The position numbers and the translations under genes were made by a program. From NCBI GenBank assembly GCA_005784505.1, contig VCAZ01000035.1, positions 1,781,001 to 1,845,000 of the forward strand: a DNA stretch of 64,000 nt, in the 5' to 3' direction. Shown here piece by piece: positions 58,807 through 64,000 of this stretch. Position 1 is the first letter of the stretch. Each line of letters begins with the position of its first letter. Origin of the DNA: Bagarius yarrelli. Lineage: Eukaryota > Chordata > Actinopteri > Siluriformes > Sisoridae. The notes beneath the pieces were generated by a model. That model was not told where the DNA came from. It worked only from the letters and a program-made list of their open reading frames with translations, and made no database searches.

Positions 58807-61028
58807 ATGGAGCAGGAGGACCGCTCTCCTCTGAAACACTTCGTACTGGCCAAAAAGAAGATTGGTGAAGTTTTCGAGCAGCTGCTGAATTACGTCCAGG
58901 AAGGTTCACAGTTTGTTCAAGGTAGAAATAAAGGTTTTTTTTATTTATTTTTTTTTATTTAGATAAAATATTGAAATTGATACTGGTTTGACTTTTCGTT
59001 TTTTTAATCGGTGTGTTTATTAGATACATGCTGTAATGACTCGTTGGAGCACATTGCCAGTAGAGATCAGTTGGAGGAGATGGAGATGTTCAGCAGCAAA
59101 CTAGCAATTATAAAAGAGGTGTTGGCTCGCAGACATATGAAGGTGGCCTTTTTTGGCAGGTGAGTTTTACTTTCTTCTTTATATAAAAACAATGTGATTT
59201 TAGATTTGTATGAATTTTATATATATTTTTTTTTCTTTACTTTTCCACACCAGGACAAGCAATGGAAAGAGCACAGTTATTAACGCCATGCTGCACGACC
59301 GGGTGATGCCCAGCGGCATCGGCCACACCACTAATTGCTTTTTGAGCGTGGAAGGCACCGATGAAGACAGGGCTTATCTAAAGACTGAGGGATCTGAGGA
59401 GGAGAAGAGCATCAAGGTGAGAACCAGCGTGACAAGATTTATTCAAAATTTAACCAACAAGTTAAAAAGGGTGACAACATGGAATTGCGTTAGTCTTGAG
59501 GGGGAGGGTGGTGCTGTTAAAGGAAGTGAGTTAAAATAATTATTAATGAGGTGGCCATTCACAGCAATGATGTATTTAACAGCATTTATATTTTGTGTCT
59601 TTAAACACATTTAAAACGTAAGGATGCGTTTGCTTGTTTATGCTAAATCTGTTGTGTTAATGTTGTGTGTGCTTATTGAATTGGTAGTATTTAAACATCA
59701 GTGTAAATGCGTTGTCTCTTACAGACTGTCAATCAGCTGGCTCACGCACTGCACATGGACGAGAGTCTTGATGCTGGCTGTCTCGTTAAAGTCTTTTGGC
59801 CCAAAACAAAGTGTGCACTCCTTAGGGATGACCTAGTACTCATGGACAGGTACCGATGTGTATTATTGTCTGGCTGTACATTAGCAGATGTGTACTTTTA
59901 CATTCTACATTCACGGCATTTGGCAGATGCCCTTATCCAGTGTGACATTTATCTGTTTTATACAACTGAGCAATTAGGGGTTAAGGGCCTTGCTCAGGGG
60001 CCCAGCAGTGGCAACTTGGTACTGCTAGGAATAGAACCCAGATCTTCCGAATAGCAGTCCGCTATCTTAACCACTGCACTACTACTGTGTCTGTACATGC
60101 CTTTTATAAACATAACTGAAAAACAGTCGGGTGACATTGATAGTGTTTTGTGTCCACAGTCCCGGGACTGACGTCACCACTGAGTTGGACAGCTGGATCG
60201 ACAAGTTCTGTCTGGACGCTGATGTATTTGTACTGGTGGCCAACTCCGAGTCCACACTAATGAACACAGTGAGAGCAGCTCCTACATTACATTCTAATGA
60301 CATTTTAAATATTTTTGTGTTTATATGCTAATTAATTTTTAGAATGGCAATAGAGAGCTGGTTGTGATTAAATGTGTGTATTAAACCTGAGTCATTCAAC
60401 TAATCTGGTATGTAAAGTCACAGGTTTGCCTAAACGTAATTACAGCACTAATGTAGGACAGGAATCTGTTTCTACTTGGTAGAATGAGGGAGTGGCATGT
60501 TTCCGAGCTTTCTGATTGGTTGGGTACTGCAGAGGAGACCCTCATTCGCAGCTCTGTTTAGATCAGCTTAAGTATGCATGGCATGCAGAGGCCACTTAAC
60601 TGACCATATGAGCTTGGAACAGAGTTAAAGGGTCTGTTTTATTATTATTTTTTTAAGCTGCATTATAAAATTTGGTGAACGCAATGAGATTCATTATTTA
60701 TGTACCTTCTGAAAAATTTCTTATAGAGTAGACATTTAATCTATATATCCATCTTATATAGGCAGTGTGCTCTGAACAATTGCACAACACATCCACATTT
60801 AAAAAAAACTGTTTAGGGATGGGCATTTCAAGCCAAAATAATCGAAAATCACTAGGAATTAATAATTCCACACCTCCTCCGCAAGCATTTTAGGCAACAT
60901 GCCTATGAACAGAGAGACCATTCACGCTTCCAATCTGTATGAAAACAAACTGTGTAATTTATTAGGGCATCATCTATCCTAACTCAAGCCATATAATGAT
61001 TGTAACATACTGAAACATAGTATAATAA

Positions 61029-61117
<89 letters not shown>

Positions 61118-62911
61118 ACCGATATATATATATATAAATAAACCGAATGACTGCATTTATTAACATACAAGTCCGTCTATTAGCATAATTTAACTGCTTG
61201 TAAGACTAGAACATTCCCATTTTTAAAAATAAGCATAAACATTCATAGCAATTAAAAAAAAACTGAACAGGATAAATGCATTCATGAACATCCCATATTT
61301 ATTTTGTCGGCGCATGTCTTCTATTTGAGGTTTCAAGATCCGTTCACAATTAGTCCGGCTGCAAAGAACTGCAGGAGTTCTACAGAGTGCATGTGAGATA
61401 ATGTGTTCGACTGTTGTCTTTAACAGCTTTTAGAAGCGTTAAAGGCAGCGCAACCCTCTTGCGCATTACATAAATGGTTAAAAATCACACAACTTATTTG
61501 ATATTCTATAATACAAATCAACTAGTTTAATATTCGAAAGTCGTGGCTCATCCCTAATTTTGTTGCATTGCGGCTTGAATCGACGCCCGTTGTGTTGCGG
61601 CTCGGTTTTGTTGTTTTGTGAACTCATGTTTGGCTTTTTTAATTGACATTGTGTTGTGCAATACTGGGCCGCCATAGAATACAATTAAACAATTAAAAAA
61701 ATACAGCGGTGCCTTGACTTACGAGTTTATATGGTTCTGTGACGGAGCTCGTAACTCAAATTACTCGTATGTCCAATCCATTTTCCCCATTAAAATAAAG
61801 TGGCGTTCGCTACGCCAACAAGCGCTTGGGTGTCTGAAGCTGGCTCGGAACCTTTAGCTCGCAACTCAAAGCAAAAAAATGGACCGAGAGAGACGGATCG
61901 TATCTCGAAACTCGAGTGTAGGTGGAACCAATCCGAGCCATAATGTGGTGTATAAAGTAGTGGTGTATAAAATTAGCAATTTTTGAGAATCTAGTTGGCT
62001 TAATGGCGTTATAAGCAGCTGATCATGTATAATATAACACATACCATGTCTAAAACAACTTATGTAAAGCACTTTGAATTACCACTGTGTATGAAATGTG
62101 CTTTATAAATAAACTTGCCTTTCCTTGAACAGACCAAAAACAAATTCCTTTCTAAAATATTTTAACGGTTTTAGATTGCTAAACAGGTTAATTAACTAAT
62201 TAACCGTCATCTTTTAGTAATAGAGATTATAGGTAATTTGTATAAGTGCAGGTTAGTTTGAAGGTAATCAGCTTTAACTGAAAGTAGTAAATTTCCTAAT
62301 TTACTCAAAAACTAATTTCTGCTAAATTCAGATGTTCAGAAAGACCTACATGAAGCAACATGTAAAGGATGGACTGGTTGGTTTTTTTGTTTGTTTTTAA
62401 CTTTTTAGTTAATTGCTCAGACATGAAATACTTCTGCTTAGATAAGACAGGATGTTCAGGCACAGAGTGTTGTACTCAGCTGACTTGTTACCATGTTTAA
62501 AGGTTAAACATTCTGACCCTCGTCATGTGTTTCCTTTGTTAAAGGAGAAACACTTCTTCCACAAAGTAAATGAGCGCCTTTCCAAGCCCAACATTTTCAT
62601 TCTGAATAATCGCTGGGATGCGTCTGCCTCGGAACCTGAATACATGGAGGATGTGAGTGCCTTATTTTATTTATTTTATACATGTCCTTTTTTCAAAATA
62701 TTTGTATTTGATTGATTTTAACATTTAAAAAAAAAAAAAATCTTTTTACCACTTAAGGTGCGTAAGCAGCACATGGACCGGTGTGTGCACTTCCTGGTGG
62801 AGGAGCTTAGAGTGGTGGATCACCAGCAGGCTCCCAATCGGATTTTCTTTGTTTCTGCCAAGGAGGTGCTGAACTCAAGAATGCATCGGGCACAGGGTAT
62901 GCCAGAGTCTG
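58807..62911 (+). CDS. mfn1: Mitofusin-1, N-terminal GTPase part, cut by the window end
   Basis: Dynamin-like GTPase of the mitochondrial outer membrane that drives fusion. Seven coding exons join in frame: 58807-58921, 59024-59159, 59254-59416, 59725-59849, 60160-60268, 62545-62652, 62758-62911; about 303 residues are visible. [13 protein letters not shown] matches MFN1 and starts close to ATG 58807, which has a strong context (AAAACCATGG). GTPase motifs are P-loop GRTSNGKST (83-91), switch-I HTTNCF, DSPG (179-182, split across an intron), [14 protein letters not shown], and [16 protein letters not shown] (237-252). The helical, membrane and C-terminal coiled-coil parts must lie beyond the window. 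[22 protein letters not shown] and [14 protein letters not shown] favour MFN1 over MFN2. The same frame is open upstream to ATG 58687, so a 40-residue longer start is possible. No frame errors seen. Confidence 0.93.
59254..59416 (+). CDS. mfn1: mfn1 exon with P-loop and switch I
   Basis: This 163-base exon codes for residues 84-138. It completes the arginine of the P-loop (AG from the previous exon plus G) and carries [32 protein letters not shown] and the EEEKSIK end. Donor GTGAGA at 59417. Confidence 0.93.
59908..60088 (-). mobile_element. tRNA-derived SINE, main family
   Basis: Reverse-oriented copy in mfn1: ATTCACGGCATTTGGCAGATG, CAATTAGGGGTTAAGGGCCT, GCAGTCCGCTATCTTAACC. Confidence 0.8.
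61036..61135. repeat. (TA)n microsatellite
   Basis: About 75 bases of pure AT repeat followed by ATAACCG and a second short AT tract, in the large mfn1 intron (60269-62544). Confidence 0.95.
61702..61935. mobile_element. pogo/Tigger-like element, inverted and shortened relative to 13826
   Basis: Begins TACAGCGGTGCCTTGACTTA. The interior CTGAAGCTGGCTCGGAACC and GCTCGCAACTCAAAGCAAAA is the reverse complement of the interior of the copy at 13826-14232. Confidence 0.65.
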
Positions 62912-63034
62912 GTAAGCAGTAGGTCACGCTTGGGGTACTATCATGGCACATTAACTGCCCCTCCATCTGCTAGCATGTCTCTCGTTATCACTCACATGCT
63001 GTCTGTACCTAGTAACAGACACAGGCTCTATATA

Positions 63035-63207
63035 GTACATTTACAGCGTTTGGCAGCGTTATCTCTTTTATACAACTGAGCAATTTGGGGTTGAGGGCCT
63101 TGCTCAGGGGTCCACAGTGGTGGCTTTGTGGTGCTGGGAATCGAACCCCGTCTTTTTGGTATCAGTCCAAAAAGTGGTGGCTTAACCACTAATCCACCAC
63201 TTCCCAG
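63035..63207 (-). mobile_element. tRNA-derived SINE, main family
   Basis: Reverse-oriented copy: TTTACAGCGTTTGGCAGCGT, GGGTTGAGGGCCTTGCTCAG, TCGAACCCCGTC, ending TAATCCACCACTTCCC. Confidence 0.8.
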
Positions 63208-63254
63208 TAGGTATGTGAGTATACACTGAGTTTGTGGGACAAGCAGTATGTCTA

Positions 63255-63450
63255 AATCTCAAGTGGTGGCTCATGGTTAAGGTGTTGGACTGCTAACCTG
63301 AAGATTGTGGGTTCGATTCCCGGCTTCACCAAGCCACCACTGTGGACCCCTGAGCAAGGCCCTTAACCCCCAATTGCTCAGTTGTATAAATGAGATAAAT
63401 GTAATTCGCTCTGGATAAGGACGTCTGCCAAATGCTGTAAATGTAAATTC
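63255..63450 (+). mobile_element. tRNA-derived SINE, main family, near-consensus
   Basis: One of the best-preserved copies: CAAGTGGTGGCTCATGGTTAAGG, box-B-like GTGGGTTCGATTCC, CCTGAGCAAGGCCCTTAACC, CAATTGCTCAGTTGTATAAA, GACGTCTGCCAAATGCTGTA. Confidence 0.85.
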
Positions 63451-64000
63451 ACACTGTATGTCACCTGTCAGTATCAACATGGCAGATGTAGTATGTCCGA
63501 ATTTAATTTCTACTACCGTAACCATAATATACAACGGTTGAGAAGTACGTACTTACTAAAATAATCCATAATAATTCAGACAGTCTACCAACATGTAGGC
63601 AAAAAAGAAAAGAATTCTGGCATGTATTTCAATTTAGCATATATTTTAGATTCCTGATTAAATCCATATCAATTCATGTCACAGCATGAACACTATTAAT
63701 TAAGTATATCAGTACTAAAAACACCCACATTAATCATGGTTAATTTAGACATGTTCCTAATGCGTTTTTAGACACCACAGATACCCTTTCCTTTGTGTTG
63801 CAATCTAGACTTGCTTAAAACACGAGCTCATAGTCTGGTGCTCTAGTTTTTATGATCTGTCTATTTATAAAGATGTAATAAATGACCTACATGCCTTTTG
63901 ATTACGTACGTCTGTGCGCCTTTGAAGGATCATTGGCACCTTGAATCGACGTTGTTTACACACAACACATCCACATTTAAAATATTTGGAATATCACAAC
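63451..64000. other. mfn1 intron, no exon seen
   Basis: The expected next mfn1 exon (after the GMPES segment) is not found before the window end. CAGTATCAACATGGCAGATG to GAGAAGTACGT (63470-63550) resembles 33900-33985. A short segment CACAACACATCCACATTTA occurs here (63962) and at 60784. Confidence 0.5.

Noticed and set aside
58663..58962. GTG at 58663 as the mfn1 start
   Set aside because: It lies in the polypyrimidine tract of a good 3' splice site; the ATG at 58807 has a strong context and matches the family start.

Overview
The window looks like ordinary nuclear DNA of a ray-finned fish. Three vertebrate genes with canonical GT-AG introns can be rebuilt exon by exon. The spaces between exons are AT-rich and packed with fish-type tRNA-derived SINEs, hAT-, Tc1-, piggyBac- and pogo-like relics and very long microsatellites. 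The repeat mix suggests an otophysan such as a catfish, but that is only an impression. I found no bacterial, viral, CRISPR or toxin content.

Layout. Bases 1-10,200 hold a probable last coding exon of an unidentified upstream gene (2-133), then gene-poor sequence with a hAT-like element, a long inverted repeat and large (TATC)n blocks. From about 10.3 to 28.4 kb lies ccp110 (plus strand, 10 coding exons, 1037 residues predicted), a centriole-capping protein. Its first intron carries a four-unit tandem array of a SINE and a decayed piggyBac transposase. From about 53.0 to 30.66 kb lies trappc10 (minus strand, 23 coding exons, about 1266 residues), a TRAPPII vesicle-tethering subunit. Its first intron holds a roughly 1.4 kb array of SINE-derived units with an alternating two-unit order. 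From about 55.9 kb to the window end lies mfn1 (plus strand, 7 coding exons visible, about 303 residues, cut by the window edge), the mitochondrial outer-membrane fusion GTPase.

ccp110 and trappc10 are tail to tail. trappc10 and mfn1 are head to head with about 2.9 kb between their promoters, and two strong CTCF-like core motifs lie in that gap. The three genes serve unrelated processes (centriole and cilium control, Golgi traffic, mitochondrial fusion), so I see a syntenic neighbourhood and not a functional system.

The point most worth checking is trappc10. Three of its exons (7, 10 and 19) each differ by one base, in short homopolymers, from the length needed to keep frame, while every splice site and all other exons are intact. 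Consensus base errors are the likeliest cause; real loss of the gene is the alternative. I did not find a convincing undescribed system. The most unusual structures are the two SINE-derived tandem arrays, a nested hAT/SINE insertion whose empty-site relative is also in the window, and an 84-base frame-neutral potential mini-intron just before the mfn1 start.
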